From Heliomarina baculiformis (lineage in GTDB: Bacteria; Pseudomonadota; Alphaproteobacteria; Rhodobacterales; Rhodobacteraceae), in contig NZ_JAIMIC010000002.1 of NCBI RefSeq assembly GCF_019966545.1, forward strand, positions 186,001-250,000: 64,000 nucleotides of DNA, in the 5' to 3' direction. A program made the translations under genes and the position numbers. This document shows positions 17,454-26,376 of the stretch, in pieces (position 1 is the stretch's first letter; the number at the start of each line of letters is the position of its first letter). Under the pieces are notes generated by a model. That model was given only the letters and a program-made list of their open reading frames with translations, did no database searches and was not told the origin of the DNA.

Positions 17454-17951
17454 ATGAGTATGGAGATGCAATTGATGCCGTCGGATCCGAAAGGATTCAT
17501 GGCCGGATACCTTGAGGCGCTGGCATTGGTCGAGCGTCTTCATCGTCTCCTGCTCGACGTTATCAAGGACGAGTTCGAACGTGTTGGTGTTCTGGAAATC
17601 AATGCCGTGCAGGCGCTTTTGCTGTTTAATATCGGCGACAACGAGGTCACGGCGGGCGAGTTGAAAAGCCGGGGTTATTACCAAGGCAGCAACGTAAGCT
17701 ATAACCTCAAGAAATTGGTCGACATGGGCTACATGCACCACCAGCGCTGCGAGATCGACCGCCGGTCGGTTCGGGTGCGGCTGACGGAAAAGGGGCGCAA
17801 TATCCGCGATGTCGTGTCGGGGCTGTTCCTGCGCCATGCAGAGGGGCTTGAGGAACGCGGCATCATCGGGCCCGGTGGTATCGAAGAAATCACGAGCTCG
17901 CTTAAGCGGGTCGAACGCTACTGGACGGACCAGATCCGCTATATCTACTAG
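17454..17951 (+). CDS. MarR-type winged-helix regulator, LdtR-like
   Basis: 165 residues from an ATG at 17454. The core (about 45-125) is a winged helix: EINAVQALLLFNIGDNEVTAGELK, then the recognition part YYQGSNVSYNLKKLVDMGYM and the wing RRSVRVRLTEKGR. This sequence closely matches what I recall of the alphaproteobacterial LdtR group, which in Liberibacter controls an L,D-transpeptidase gene. That identity comes from memory, without a search, so I leave the symbol blank. It has its own terminator on the 3' side and no partner gene. Confidence 0.8.
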   Translation: MSMEMQLMPSDPKGFMAGYLEALALVERLHRLLLDVIKDEFERVGVLEINAVQALLLFNIGDNEVTAGELKSRGYYQGSNVSYNLKKLVDMGYMHHQRCEIDRRSVRVRLTEKGRNIRDVVSGLFLRHAEGLEERGIIGPGGIEEITSSLKRVERYWTDQIRYIY

Positions 17952-17963
17952 GTTCGAGCAGCA

Positions 17964-17989
17964 GGGGGCGGCCCCTCGGGGGCGTCCTC
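17964..17989 (+). terminator. Terminator after MarR-type gene
   Basis: A 12-bp near-perfect GC hairpin (one mismatch, two G-U pairs) with a TC loop, followed by TTTAAT. It lies 12 bp past the stop and before the convergent DUF1194 gene. Confidence 0.65.
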
Positions 17990-18009
17990 TTTAATAAGAA
18001 GGCGAAAGG

Positions 18010-18720
18010 TTATCCCGGTTCCCGGTTGCGCGGGCGCCGATCGAAACCGACGGCGCGGGGCGTCAGTTCACGTTCCAGCTTGCGCCGCATCGCGCGTTCG
18101 TAATCCTCGAAGCTCTGGGCAATTTCCAGGAATGCGCCGGGGCCGTAGATCACCGAATTGCGGTAAAAGCTGATCAAGGAGCGTTCGGCTTCGTAATCCG
18201 AGTTGTTCACGACAAGCCCGTTGACGGTGACATCGGCAAAGGGGAACTGGGCATAGGCCTGTTCGGGGCCGAAACCTTCGTTATTTATGCCGTCTCCGGC
18301 GATATCGATGGTGCGGAACAGGCAGGCGGGGGCACGGCTGAGCAGGCGCGCGCCATAGCCAAGCGCATAGCCCATCGCAGTCGGGAATTCGCTGTGACTG
18401 CGGTTGGAGACGCCGATAATGCTGGCCGCATTCAACAGATCCTCTCGAGTACCGATCAACTGCCAGTCGAGGAGCAGTTCCTGATTGTACCGGCCGCTCC
18501 ACTCAAAAACAGCCAGCGCCACCGGCACGTCCACCGCGAAAAAGGCGCGCTGCACCTCGGGCGAAAGCAGCGCGGCGGCAAGTCCCTTGCGCTGAAGCGC
18601 ATCCTCTTCGGCATTGACCGAAGAGGAGACATCAAGCGCGAGGACAAGGGCGAGCCTGCAATCCTGTGCCTTCGCCGCAAGCGGCAAGAGCAGCGAGAAA
18701 ACGCAGGCCAGCCGCCACAT
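18010..18720 (-). CDS. DUF1194 exported protein (VWA-like fold)
   Basis: 236 residues. A signal peptide (about 1-18, ending AKA) exports it. The mature protein begins with LALVLALDVSSSVN, the DxSxS metal-ion-dependent adhesion (MIDAS) motif of von Willebrand A-like domains, and a later DIAGDGINN fits the remaining MIDAS position. This is the usual layout of DUF1194, common in alphaproteobacteria and of unknown function; ligand or protein binding in the periplasm is likely. Its start overlaps the stop of the glyoxalase gene by one base (TAATG), so the two are coupled. Confidence 0.8.
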   Translation of the reverse strand: MWRLACVFSLLLPLAAKAQDCRLALVLALDVSSSVNAEEDALQRKGLAAALLSPEVQRAFFAVDVPVALAVFEWSGRYNQELLLDWQLIGTREDLLNAASIIGVSNRSHSEFPTAMGYALGYGARLLSRAPACLFRTIDIAGDGINNEGFGPEQAYAQFPFADVTVNGLVVNNSDYEAERSLISFYRNSVIYGPGAFLEIAQSFEDYERAMRRKLERELTPRAVGFDRRPRNREPG

Positions 18721-19148
18721 TACCAGTGTCCGGTATTGCTCATGGAAGCCCAGGGTTCTGCTGGTTCCCGGGAATCGCCGTTTTGCAGCAATTCGACCGA
18801 GACATTGTCGGGCGAGCGGACAAAAGCCATGCGCCCATCGCGCGGCGGGCGGTTGATCGTTACGCCATTGTCCATCAGATGCTGGCAGGTGGCATAGATA
18901 TCGTCAACGCCGTAGGCGAGATGGCCGAAATGACGGCTGTCATCGGGAAGCGCATCATCGCCATCCCAGTTGTAGGTAAGTTCCACGGGGCATTCCTCTT
19001 GTCCTTCGGGCGCCATGAAGACCAGCGTGAACCGGCCTTCTTCGCTTTCGTGGCGGCGGATTTCTTTCAGGCCCAGCAGCGCGTAGAACGCCATCGATTT
19101 CTCAAGGTCCTTCACGCGGACCATTGTGTGCAGATAGGTTAGCGGCAT
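18720..19148 (-). CDS. gloA: Glyoxalase I (lactoylglutathione lyase)
   Basis: 142 residues from the ATG at 19148; a long in-frame extension has no family similarity. It isomerises the methylglyoxal-glutathione hemithioacetal to S-lactoylglutathione in the cytoplasm. The four metal ligands of a Ni/Zn glyoxalase I are visible: H in YLHTMVRV, E in CPVELTYN, H in HFGHLAYGV and E in NVSVELLQ. The repeat of two beta-alpha-beta-beta-beta modules fits. It leads a two-gene unit with the DUF1194 gene. Confidence 0.88.
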   Translation of the reverse strand: MPLTYLHTMVRVKDLEKSMAFYALLGLKEIRRHESEEGRFTLVFMAPEGQEECPVELTYNWDGDDALPDDSRHFGHLAYGVDDIYATCQHLMDNGVTINRPPRDGRMAFVRSPDNVSVELLQNGDSREPAEPWASMSNTGHW

Positions 19149-19215
19149 GTGTATTCTCCGTTTGCTCCCGCGAACTTTAGCGTTCTGAGCCGGAAGAACC
19201 AGACTTGCACTCTGT

Positions 19216-20637
19216 TCAGAAGGTGGATTTGATCCCGAGGGCCAGCGAAAAGTCGCGTGCGGAGTAGATCGAGATATTCGAATCCGTCTTGCTGGCCTGC
19301 AGCGTGAGGGTCGGGGCGAAACCGGCGTAGTCGTATTCTTCAAAGAAAAAGGTCAGATCGCCGGCGATTGTCTTGTCATCGCGCGGCGCAAACACGACCC
19401 GCCCGAAAGCGTTGAGACCGGCTGCGATCAGGGGATAGTCGGTCGCGCCAAGGGCAAGCCCCGCGCTGACCCGTGCCGGACCCAGACGCTTGTCGAATGT
19501 CACCGTGCCGCGCAGGCTGGCCCCGCTGTACGTGCCGTTCATCGCCTGTGCCGAAACATCGCGCAGCGACAGGGACAGGCCAAGCCGGTTACCGCCCTGC
19601 AACCGGTGATCAAAGACAGCGGAGAGGCCGTAGACCCGCGCATCGTTCGCTTTCGATTTCGCCTTGAAGCGATCTTCGGCAAGGACGCCGAGGGTCAGGG
19701 AAGACGCTTCGGATAATGCCCATGTCCGGTCTCCGAAGAGACGCGCGAAATAGAAATTCCGGTCGCCGCCAAAGCGACTTTCGCCAAGGCTTGCAGAAAC
19801 GGATGCGAAGTTGCCCTCGCGCGGGTCGCCGATGGCAAAGGCGTGGCGCAGGGTCAGTTCGCCATAGGTCGAGCCGTATTTGCGACCGCTGACGCCGGGG
19901 GCGAGCGCCTCCGCGCTGTCTGACAGGGCGACGCGCGAAATATAGAGACGTCCCAAAAGGTAGGTTGCGCTTTGCCGGTCGCCGCGCAACCGGTAGCCCA
20001 GCATCGTATCGAGCGTTGCAATGACTCCGGAAAGCGCCACCGCATCGGCGGGGCGCAGGCCGTAATCGGGCTCTCCATCGATGGTGTTGTACCGGCTGGA
20101 CGAGCCGTTGTTCACATTGTCCGAGGGGCGCAGACCCGCGTTAATGGAAAAGCTCCACGGGTTGCGCTGGCGCAGAATGCGATAGTCGCGCGCGATCTGC
20201 TGCGAGACTTCTTTGCTTTCGGCGTGGATCGCGGTGCGGCGCAGCCAGATCTGGGCGAGGGTCGGACGACCTTCGGCATAGGACAGCTTGGCGGCCAATT
20301 CGGCAGCGCGCATCCGGTCGGAACCGATGTCGGTCAGCCGATAGGCGCGGGCGGCAGCACGTCGGCCATCGCGGTTGCGGTTCAACCCGGCGTAGGCAAG
20401 CGCCTGCATGTAATGGGCGACGGGGTCTTTTGGATTGGCCCTAACAAGTCCGGCAGACAGGCGCAGGGCCAGCGCGGGCTGGCCTGTTTCAAGCGCATGC
20501 CCCGCCAGAAGACGCGCCTGCGGGAGGGTCAGGGAAACCGAATTTTCAGCCGTCTGGGCCGGGGTCATGCCCGTGGCGAGAAAAACGCCAAGTGCGAGGC
20601 AGGCACCGGCAAGTCGTTTACGGATTGGGCTGGTCAC
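19216..20637 (-). CDS. Slam-type outer-membrane protein (DUF560), TPR plus beta-barrel
   Basis: 473 residues from a GTG at 20637; an ATG at 20649 would add four codons. Either start lies inside the 3' end of the lipoprotein gene. After a signal peptide (to about 30) comes a helical TPR-like part (about 40-150: HALETGQPALALRLSAGLVRA is one repeat). A beta-rich remainder begins NPWSFSINAGL, then DNVNNGS, which is the conserved junction of Slam/DUF560 proteins. The C-terminus ends in Phe, as in outer-membrane barrels. Slam proteins carry lipoproteins across the outer membrane in the type XI pathway. The adjacent upstream gene encodes a TbpB-like lipoprotein, the expected cargo. I am confident of the architecture, less so of the exact barrel strand count. 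Confidence 0.8.
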   Translation of the reverse strand: MTSPIRKRLAGACLALGVFLATGMTPAQTAENSVSLTLPQARLLAGHALETGQPALALRLSAGLVRANPKDPVAHYMQALAYAGLNRNRDGRRAAARAYRLTDIGSDRMRAAELAAKLSYAEGRPTLAQIWLRRTAIHAESKEVSQQIARDYRILRQRNPWSFSINAGLRPSDNVNNGSSSRYNTIDGEPDYGLRPADAVALSGVIATLDTMLGYRLRGDRQSATYLLGRLYISRVALSDSAEALAPGVSGRKYGSTYGELTLRHAFAIGDPREGNFASVSASLGESRFGGDRNFYFARLFGDRTWALSEASSLTLGVLAEDRFKAKSKANDARVYGLSAVFDHRLQGGNRLGLSLSLRDVSAQAMNGTYSGASLRGTVTFDKRLGPARVSAGLALGATDYPLIAAGLNAFGRVVFAPRDDKTIAGDLTFFFEEYDYAGFAPTLTLQASKTDSNISIYSARDFSLALGIKSTF

Positions 20638-21523
20638 ACAGCGGTGCATCGCCGGGTGTGCCGCATTTCGGCAGGACGAAGATGCCGTATTCGACTTCGT
20701 TCTGGACGCTGGTGATGTGGTTTTCGACATAGATACCGCCTGCAATCGTTGCCGCATCGTCGCCGCCAAATATACCGCCGTAGCTTCCGCGCACCTGCTG
20801 CTGGATCGACACGTCGCCGGCAAAAGTGCCCGAGGCCGGGTTGATCGCCGTCGGCGCGAGTTCCAGATCGACCATTTCCGTTCCCGGGGCGTCCACGTAG
20901 GTTCGGTCATAAATGATGCCGTTCACGGCGTTATCGGTGAAGTCGGCATTCACCAGAACCTTGCCCGTTACTTCTCCTGCCTGAACCGGCCTGACCGAGG
21001 TGGGCGTGCCCGGTGTCACAGGAAGCAGGTCACCGCCGTCGCCGGGACCGTTCAGTAAGCCGACGTAGCGTCCGGCATAGCTTGCCAGCCCGCCGCTGCC
21101 GGTCACCGATGGTGGATCATAGGCACCGGCGCGGCCATAGACGGCCCCGCCGAAGAAGTATTCGAACTGCCCGCCCGTCGTGACCACGGCGGCCCGGGTG
21201 CCGTCAATGTCACGCACATAGGCGGTTGTGTGCCGCGATAGGGAGCTGTCCTGCGTGGTGTAGGCCTCGTACCCGTTCCGGTCGAGCGCGGGTCGCCTGC
21301 TGTAGACGGCCTCGAATTCCTCGTTGTCGAGGGTGATGCCGCGTACGGTCAATGTCTGTGCGTCCGCATCGTAGGAAATGCCCTGAAGATCCTGCGCAAC
21401 TTCGGCGGGGACGCCCGTTTCTGGATCGTCCGTGTCCGTATCCTCGATGAAGGGGTTGCCGCCGCCGCTACCGCACGCGGACAACATGGTCGCTGCTGCG
21501 AGCCCAAGCCAATACCGTTTCAT
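20618..21523 (-). CDS. TbpB-like lipoprotein, probable Slam cargo
   Basis: 301 residues from the ATG at 21523. The signal peptide ends in lipobox LSAC, followed by a Gly/Ser linker (GSGGGNPF), as is usual for surface-tethered lipoproteins. The C-terminal half (about 225-275) shows SGTFAGDVSIQQ and GSYGGIFGGDDAATIAGGIY. This is the beta-barrel pattern of transferrin-binding-protein B-type domains, where a GxFyGp-A-E-x-GG motif recurs. It has two Cys near the end. The ligand is unknown, and no TonB-dependent receptor is encoded nearby, so iron piracy is not implied. The gene overlaps the Slam gene by 20 or 32 bp. Confidence 0.75.
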   Translation of the reverse strand: MKRYWLGLAAATMLSACGSGGGNPFIEDTDTDDPETGVPAEVAQDLQGISYDADAQTLTVRGITLDNEEFEAVYSRRPALDRNGYEAYTTQDSSLSRHTTAYVRDIDGTRAAVVTTGGQFEYFFGGAVYGRAGAYDPPSVTGSGGLASYAGRYVGLLNGPGDGGDLLPVTPGTPTSVRPVQAGEVTGKVLVNADFTDNAVNGIIYDRTYVDAPGTEMVDLELAPTAINPASGTFAGDVSIQQQVRGSYGGIFGGDDAATIAGGIYVENHITSVQNEVEYGIFVLPKCGTPGDAPLCDQPNP

Positions 21524-21795
21524 CTGCCTCAACCATTGTTAATCAGGTTTTTCGGTCAGAGTCGGGCGAGGCGGTGCAAAAGTCAACGTCGTTGCGATTC
21601 GAAACCCCGTGGCGTGGCCGATAAGTTACCTTTATCTTGTGGGTCTGGTGGGGTATGCGGACACATACAGTATGGTGGCGCGGATTTGCGCGTAAAGCTC
21701 AGGCTTTGCGATCCGGTGGAATCCTGTTTATCTGGCAGCGAAATTGAAGGCCGGATCGAATCCGTTCAGGCCGCGACCGAGACAGAGGAAATCAC

Positions 21796-22626
21796 ATGCG
21801 CCAATATCTCGATGCGCTCGAGACCGTTCTGAGCAAGGGAAACCGGTCGACCGACCGCACCGGCACCGGGACGATTTCCTATTTCGGGATGCAGTGCCGC
21901 TATCCTTTGTCGGACGGGTTCCCGCTGGTCACAACCAAGAAGCTGCACCTGCGATCGATCGTGCATGAACTGCTCTGGTTCCTCTCGGGTGACACGAACA
22001 TCGGGTACCTGAAGGAAAACGGTGTTTCGATCTGGGACGAATGGGCGGATAAAAATGGCGATCTGGGGCCGGTTTACGGCCATCAGTGGCGGCATTTCCC
22101 GACCATCCGCAAAGAGATCGACAGCAATGGCGAAGCGCGGCTCCAGATCGGCGAGGTCGACCAGATCGCCAAGCTTGTCGAGGCGATCCGGAAAACGCCC
22201 GACAGCCGCCGTCTGATTGTCTCGGCCTGGAATCCCGGCGAGATCGACGAAATGGCCCTGCCGCCCTGCCATACGCTCTGGCAGGTTCGGGTTGCGGACG
22301 GGAAGCTGCATCTGCAACTATATCAGCGGTCCGCTGATATGTTTCTGGGGGTGCCGTTCAACATTGCCTCATATGCGCTTTTGCAGGTGATGCTGGCCAA
22401 GGTTACCGGATATGAGCCCGGCGATTTCATACATTCGATTGGCGATGCACATATTTACTTGAATCATCTCGATCAGGTGCAGACACAACTTTCGCGAAAG
22501 CCATCCGCGTTGCCTACACTGCGTCTGACGCGGGATGTTACCTCTTTGTTCGATTTCAAATACGAGGATTTCGAATTCGTCGATTACAATCCTCAGCCGG
22601 GTATCAAGGCGCCGGTTGCGGTCTGA
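21796..22626 (+). CDS. thyA: Thymidylate synthase
   Basis: 276 residues, within the usual ThyA range. It methylates dUMP to dTMP using 5,10-methylene-tetrahydrofolate, producing dihydrofolate. Signatures: [11 protein letters not shown] for the N-terminus, active-site [12 protein letters not shown] (catalytic Cys), the [17 protein letters not shown] stretch and the C-terminal closing segment IKAPVAV. AGAGGA stands before the ATG. folA, which regenerates tetrahydrofolate from its product, starts two bases after the stop, a classic functional pair. Confidence 0.97.
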   Translation: MRQYLDALETVLSKGNRSTDRTGTGTISYFGMQCRYPLSDGFPLVTTKKLHLRSIVHELLWFLSGDTNIGYLKENGVSIWDEWADKNGDLGPVYGHQWRHFPTIRKEIDSNGEARLQIGEVDQIAKLVEAIRKTPDSRRLIVSAWNPGEIDEMALPPCHTLWQVRVADGKLHLQLYQRSADMFLGVPFNIASYALLQVMLAKVTGYEPGDFIHSIGDAHIYLNHLDQVQTQLSRKPSALPTLRLTRDVTSLFDFKYEDFEFVDYNPQPGIKAPVAV

Positions 22627-22628
22627 CG

Positions 22629-23129
22629 ATGATTACATTGATTGTCGCCCGCGCGGCCAATGGGGCCATTGGAAAAGATAACGATATTCCCTGGCACTGC
22701 CCCGAAGACCTTAAGATGTTTCAGCGCGAGACCAGCGGAGGCGCCATCATCATGGGCCGTTGCACATGGGAGAGTCTGCCGGTCAAGCCACTGAAAAACA
22801 GGATGAATTGCGTGATCTCGCGCGATGGGTCGGTTGCAGAGCATGTGTTCGGGGATGTGGCCGATGCAGTGCGGGCGAGCCAGGCGGCGGGTTATGGGCG
22901 TATTTACGGAATTGGCGGCGAGCGGATCTACCGGGCGCTGTTTCCATTCGCGCACAGGTTGATGATCACCGAGGTGGATATGACGGTAAAGGACGCGGAT
23001 GCATTCTTTCCGGCTTTTGAAGAAAACCACTGGCTGGAATTGTCGCGGCGGGAATTGGCTGTTTCGCCTTCTAAATTCACATTGCGGGAATTGATACGTC
23101 GCGATGTTGCCTCTGCCGAGAATGTTTGA
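22629..23129 (+). CDS. folA: Dihydrofolate reductase
   Basis: 166 residues. It reduces dihydrofolate to tetrahydrofolate with NADPH. The N-terminus MITLIVARAANGAIGKDNDIPWHCPED is the DHFR substrate pocket with the acidic residue in place, followed by IIMGRCTWESLP and the nucleotide-site IGGERIYRALFP. It lies two bases behind thyA and must be translated from the same message. The sequence is somewhat divergent in the C-terminal quarter but intact. Confidence 0.95.
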   Translation: MITLIVARAANGAIGKDNDIPWHCPEDLKMFQRETSGGAIIMGRCTWESLPVKPLKNRMNCVISRDGSVAEHVFGDVADAVRASQAAGYGRIYGIGGERIYRALFPFAHRLMITEVDMTVKDADAFFPAFEENHWLELSRRELAVSPSKFTLRELIRRDVASAENV

Positions 23130-23433
23130 TCTGTTGGAATGGCAATCGGGCGAATTGCGAGATGGGAAGATTTCGAATTGCTGTTCGGTATTTCAAATAA
23201 CCAGGTAATTGCGGAGTTAATTAATTTTGCGTTGGCTGGTTAATTAGAATGCGAAACACTGCAATTAAGCCCGGAGAGGTGGCTTTGACGTGCACGGGGG
23301 ATTTCTGCCGAGGTATTTCTTGACAGATTATCTCGGGAATGCGTCCGAGCAGCGGGGGTGAAAGTTGCCCGCCCTGGACCGGGCGAAGCGAGGCTCAAAG
23401 GCTTGGTTCCGCTAGTAGGCGGAAAAACGGTAA
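23130..23433. other. 304-bp intergenic stretch with hairpins
   Basis: It lies between folA and the convergent cold-shock gene. The left part is AT-rich, with two TTAATTA elements (about 23217-23246). The right part is more GC-rich and carries GCCCG...CGGGC (about 23369-23387) and TTCCGC-TAGTAG-GCGGAA (23407-23424). A TTGACA occurs at about 23321 with no good -10 at the right spacing. No coding frame is convincing. The last hairpin could end the cold-shock mRNA but lacks a U-run. Confidence 0.4.
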
Positions 23434-23640
23434 TTATTTGAGTTTCAAATCTGCAGCCATTTGTCGGCCATCGCGTCCGTCCTGCAATTGATAATCAACT
23501 TTTTGGTTATCAGCCAACCCCGTCAGGCCGGATCTTTCCACGGCAGAGATATGCACGAACACATCCTTGCCGCCTTCGTCTGGCGCAATAAAGCCATAAC
23601 CCTTGGTCGTATTAAACCACTTCACGGTGCCACTTGGCAT
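23434..23640 (-). CDS. Cold-shock domain protein (CspA family)
   Basis: 68 residues, a single OB-fold cold-shock domain. RNP1 is KGYGFIAPD and RNP2 VFVHISAV, the aromatic RNA-contact surfaces. Such proteins bind single-stranded RNA and melt secondary structure, often at low temperature or in stationary phase. There are several paralogues in most Rhodobacteraceae, so I do not assign a letter. It is divergent from the ArsC-like gene with 184 bp between starts; that gap probably includes a 5' leader. Confidence 0.93.
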   Translation of the reverse strand: MPSGTVKWFNTTKGYGFIAPDEGGKDVFVHISAVERSGLTGLADNQKVDYQLQDGRDGRQMAADLKLK

Positions 23641-23824
23641 GTTTCCGCGTCTCCCTTTGCTTGCGTTCCGCGCGTCAATTGCGCAGAATCTTTAATGGCC
23701 CGATCAGACGTCAACTGTTTGTTAAGGCCAGTGTCAGCATCTCATGTGATTTGTAAAAATCAAGAAAAACGGGGTGCGGTGGGTTAAATTGCCGGTTATT
23801 TGCGCGAAATTGAAGGGGCGAACT

Positions 23825-24142
23825 ATGTTGGTGTTTGGACTGAAGAACTGCGATACTTGTCGCAAGGCGTTGAAATCATTGCCAGATGCACAACTTTTGG
23901 ATGTACGCTCCGACGGTATTCCCGCTGAGGTTCTTTCGCAGGCCTTGGCGGAATTCGGCGACAGCCTCGTCAATACACGCTCGACCACATGGCGAAATCT
24001 TCACGATTCAGAGCGTGCGCGCCCGCAGCTTGAGCTGCTTGAGGCGCACCCGTCCCTGATGAAGCGACCGTTGATCGTGGATGGCGAAACCATGTACCTT
24101 GGCTGGACGCAGGATACCCGTGCGGCGCTGGGCGTCGCGTGA
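23825..24142 (+). CDS. ArsC/Spx-family protein (YffB-like)
   Basis: 105 residues from the ATG at 23825; an in-frame extension by 17 codons lacks similarity. The thioredoxin-like fold begins VFGLKNCDTCRKALKSL, with a CxxC (Cys at 9 and 12 of the mature frame). Later come LMKRPLIVDG, where the cis-Pro loop belongs, and a C-terminal helix. The family includes arsenate reductases and small glutathione-dependent reductases such as YffB; no ars genes are near, so an arsenate role is not supported. Convergent with DoxX, 10 bp away. Confidence 0.85.
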   Translation: MLVFGLKNCDTCRKALKSLPDAQLLDVRSDGIPAEVLSQALAEFGDSLVNTRSTTWRNLHDSERARPQLELLEAHPSLMKRPLIVDGETMYLGWTQDTRAALGVA

Positions 24143-24152
24143 TGCGGTCCGT

Positions 24153-24716
24153 CTAGCGCACGTTGAGCCGTTGCTTGATGAGCTGGTCGACGGATACGGG
24201 ACCGGCGCCGCGAAAGACGAGGATCAGCAATAGCATAACCCAAAGCGCCCGCTGGTCGAGGATCAGGCTGCCGGGGTCCTTGTCGAACCATGCGCCAAGG
24301 GTATCGGGCTGGGTGATCGCGCCGTGACCGTAAAGATCGGTCAGCGTCTGCACCACAACAAATCCTATCATGCCTGCTGCTGAGATGCGGGTGAAAAGGC
24401 CAATGATGATCAGGGCGGGGAGGATAAACTCGGCCCATGTTCCGGCGAGGATGGTGAATTTCTCAAAACTGCTGGCCGCGCTGATGTCGTAGCCGGAGGC
24501 TTCAGCTGCTTTCGGAAAGATCTGCGCATAGGCGTTGAAGGTCGGTTGCCACAGACCCGAGATATCGCCGCCGAGTTTTGTCATGGCGGAGGTCCAGTAA
24601 TAGAGCGCGAAGAGCGCGGCAAAGACGAAGCGGGCGAGGGTGGGCATCAGCACGGTGCCGAGCCGCTGTTCGATGGTGAATGCGATACGCAGGTAGAGAT
24701 TGACGAGAGCGGTCAT
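24153..24716 (-). CDS. DoxX family membrane protein of the bufferin operon
   Basis: 187 residues, four hydrophobic segments, DoxX/SURF4-like. The family pattern RFVFAALFALYYWTSAMTK and AGTWAEFILPALIIIGLFTR is present. In bufferin and related MNIO operons a DoxX protein is the common last gene, perhaps linked to membrane redox chemistry or transport; its role is unproven. The start overlaps the stop of bufC (ATGA), so it belongs to the same transcript. Confidence 0.85.
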   Translation of the reverse strand: MTALVNLYLRIAFTIEQRLGTVLMPTLARFVFAALFALYYWTSAMTKLGGDISGLWQPTFNAYAQIFPKAAEASGYDISAASSFEKFTILAGTWAEFILPALIIIGLFTRISAAGMIGFVVVQTLTDLYGHGAITQPDTLGAWFDKDPGSLILDQRALWVMLLLILVFRGAGPVSVDQLIKQRLNVR

Positions 24717-25477
24717 AGGCGTTGGTCTTTCAGGGTCAGCGACGTCAGGGCATTGTCCCGCAGCAGGATGGCGAGGGTGCTGGCAGGATCGAAATCCGGT
24801 GCGGTGGTTTGTGCAACATCCAAAGCGTCTCCGAGGCTTTGGCCTTTGGAAATTGCGGCGATCCAGTCCGCCCCACCGCGGGGCAGCAGGTGGGGGACGG
24901 GATCGAATTCGCGGCGGGTAATCAGGACATCCTGCGGCTCTGCCACCGGTTTCGGCGCGTCGTGTTGAGTATTGCGCAGCCAGATTGCATGGACCGGCCA
25001 GCGGGAGCGGACGAGACGCAGCGAGGGTGCGAATGAGAGCGTGGATTCGGTCAGATCCTGCGGTGACAGGTCGGTCAGCCGTGACGGATCGAGGGCGGGT
25101 GCATCCGCCGCGTGATAGGAGGCACGCAGGGCCAGTTCGAGCCGCGCGATGTCGGGCAGATAGCCAAGGTGGGAAAGCTGCGACAGTCCGGCCAAGAATT
25201 CGGGCAGGTCAGTGCCGTATGCGCTGAGCACGGGAGAGCGGGGCGGGTAGGCGCGCAGGTACAAGGCTGCGATGGCTTTCATGTTCTCGGTGCCGAGCAG
25301 CTTTGTGACGACGGGAAAGCCGTTGCGCAGCGCTTCGCCCAGAGAGCTCGCGACATTGTTGCGCAGCACGTTGAGCCGGCGGCCTGCGGGCTGCCCGTTT
25401 CCGTCGGTCAGCCCCTCGGGCAGAGTCACATTTGGGTGTAGCAGGGCATGTGCGAAACTGCCGGTCCCGGCGGTCAT
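24713..25477 (-). CDS. bufC: BufC-type partner protein (DUF2063)
   Basis: 254 residues. The N-terminal DUF2063 region (about 5-95: FAHALLHPN ... [25 protein letters not shown]) is the part that binds the precursor peptide and the MNIO enzyme in characterised MbnC/BufC-type proteins. The C-terminal half is less conserved. The start overlaps bufB's stop and its own stop overlaps the DoxX start, both as ATGA, so the four genes are strictly coupled. It would form a cytoplasmic complex with BufB. Confidence 0.85.
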   Translation of the reverse strand: MTAGTGSFAHALLHPNVTLPEGLTDGNGQPAGRRLNVLRNNVASSLGEALRNGFPVVTKLLGTENMKAIAALYLRAYPPRSPVLSAYGTDLPEFLAGLSQLSHLGYLPDIARLELALRASYHAADAPALDPSRLTDLSPQDLTESTLSFAPSLRLVRSRWPVHAIWLRNTQHDAPKPVAEPQDVLITRREFDPVPHLLPRGGADWIAAISKGQSLGDALDVAQTTAPDFDPASTLAILLRDNALTSLTLKDQRL

Positions 25478-26331
25478 CCGACCGCAACCGTTTGCAGGGC
25501 GTGTTCAGCGCGGCGGGCCTCATCGCGCAGGGTTGGCCAGTCTGGCACATCGTTGTCCCATTCGACCAGAACCGGGCAGGGTCCAGTGCGGGCCAGAACC
25601 TCAGCAAGCAGGTCCCAGACCGGTGGGGCGACCGGGCGGGCGTGGCTGTCGATCAGCAGGGGGGCGCCGTGATCGTCGGCATCGTGGTCATGCCCCCCGA
25701 CATGGATTTCCGCCACGCGGGACAGCGGAAAGGCATCGAGATAGCTTTGCGGCGTAAAGCCGAGGTTCACCGAAGAGATAAAGACGTTGTTAACATCGAG
25801 CAACAGGCCGCAACCGGTGCGACGCGCGAGTTCGGCAAGGAATTCCGGCTCGGACCATGTGCTTTCGGCAAAGGCGAGGTAGCTCGACGGGTTTTCGAGC
25901 AGCATCGGGCGGCGAAGCGTGGATTGCACGGTATCGATATGCTCGGCCACGCGGGTGAGCGTGGCATTGGTGTAGGGAAGGGGGAGCAGGTCGTTCAGAT
26001 AGGTGTCGCCATGGCTCGACCATGCCAGGTGCTCCGAGAAAGACGCGGGGTCGAGCCAGCCGACAAGCTTGGCCAGCCGCGCGAGGTGGTCCTTGTCGAG
26101 CGGCTGGGCACCGCCGATGGAAAGCCCCACGCCGTGGACGGAGATGGCGAAACGCTCGGCCAGTGCGCGCAGCTGGGCCAAGGGCCGCCCGCCATCGCCC
26201 ATGTAGTTTTCCGCGTGGATCTCAAGCCAGCGGACCGGGCCTGCGTCCTCCATGATCGCGGCGAAATGCTGCGGCTTGAAGCCGACGCCGGGCGCGGCGG
26301 GAAGGCGGTTGAGGCGGGCGGTATCGAGCAT
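25474..26331 (-). CDS. bufB: BufB-type MNIO enzyme (DUF692)
   Basis: 285 residues, a TIM-barrel DUF692 protein: multinuclear non-haem iron-dependent oxidase. The conserved ligand segments are visible in order: [55 protein letters not shown] and the late VLVEWDND. These enzymes oxidise cysteine residues of a RiPP precursor into heterocycles, with BufC as partner. The bufA1 precursor is 45 bp upstream. All expected metal positions seem intact. Confidence 0.92.
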   Translation of the reverse strand: MLDTARLNRLPAAPGVGFKPQHFAAIMEDAGPVRWLEIHAENYMGDGGRPLAQLRALAERFAISVHGVGLSIGGAQPLDKDHLARLAKLVGWLDPASFSEHLAWSSHGDTYLNDLLPLPYTNATLTRVAEHIDTVQSTLRRPMLLENPSSYLAFAESTWSEPEFLAELARRTGCGLLLDVNNVFISSVNLGFTPQSYLDAFPLSRVAEIHVGGHDHDADDHGAPLLIDSHARPVAPPVWDLLAEVLARTGPCPVLVEWDNDVPDWPTLRDEARRAEHALQTVAVG

Positions 26332-26376
26332 CTCGGTTGCTCCGGTGTGTAGGCGGCGCGGCCGCCCACTTCGGGG

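Noticed and set aside
20618-21523. Transferrin-iron uptake role for the lipoprotein
   Set aside because: The barrel motif is TbpB-like, but no TbpA-type receptor or iron gene is present, so iron piracy is unsupported.
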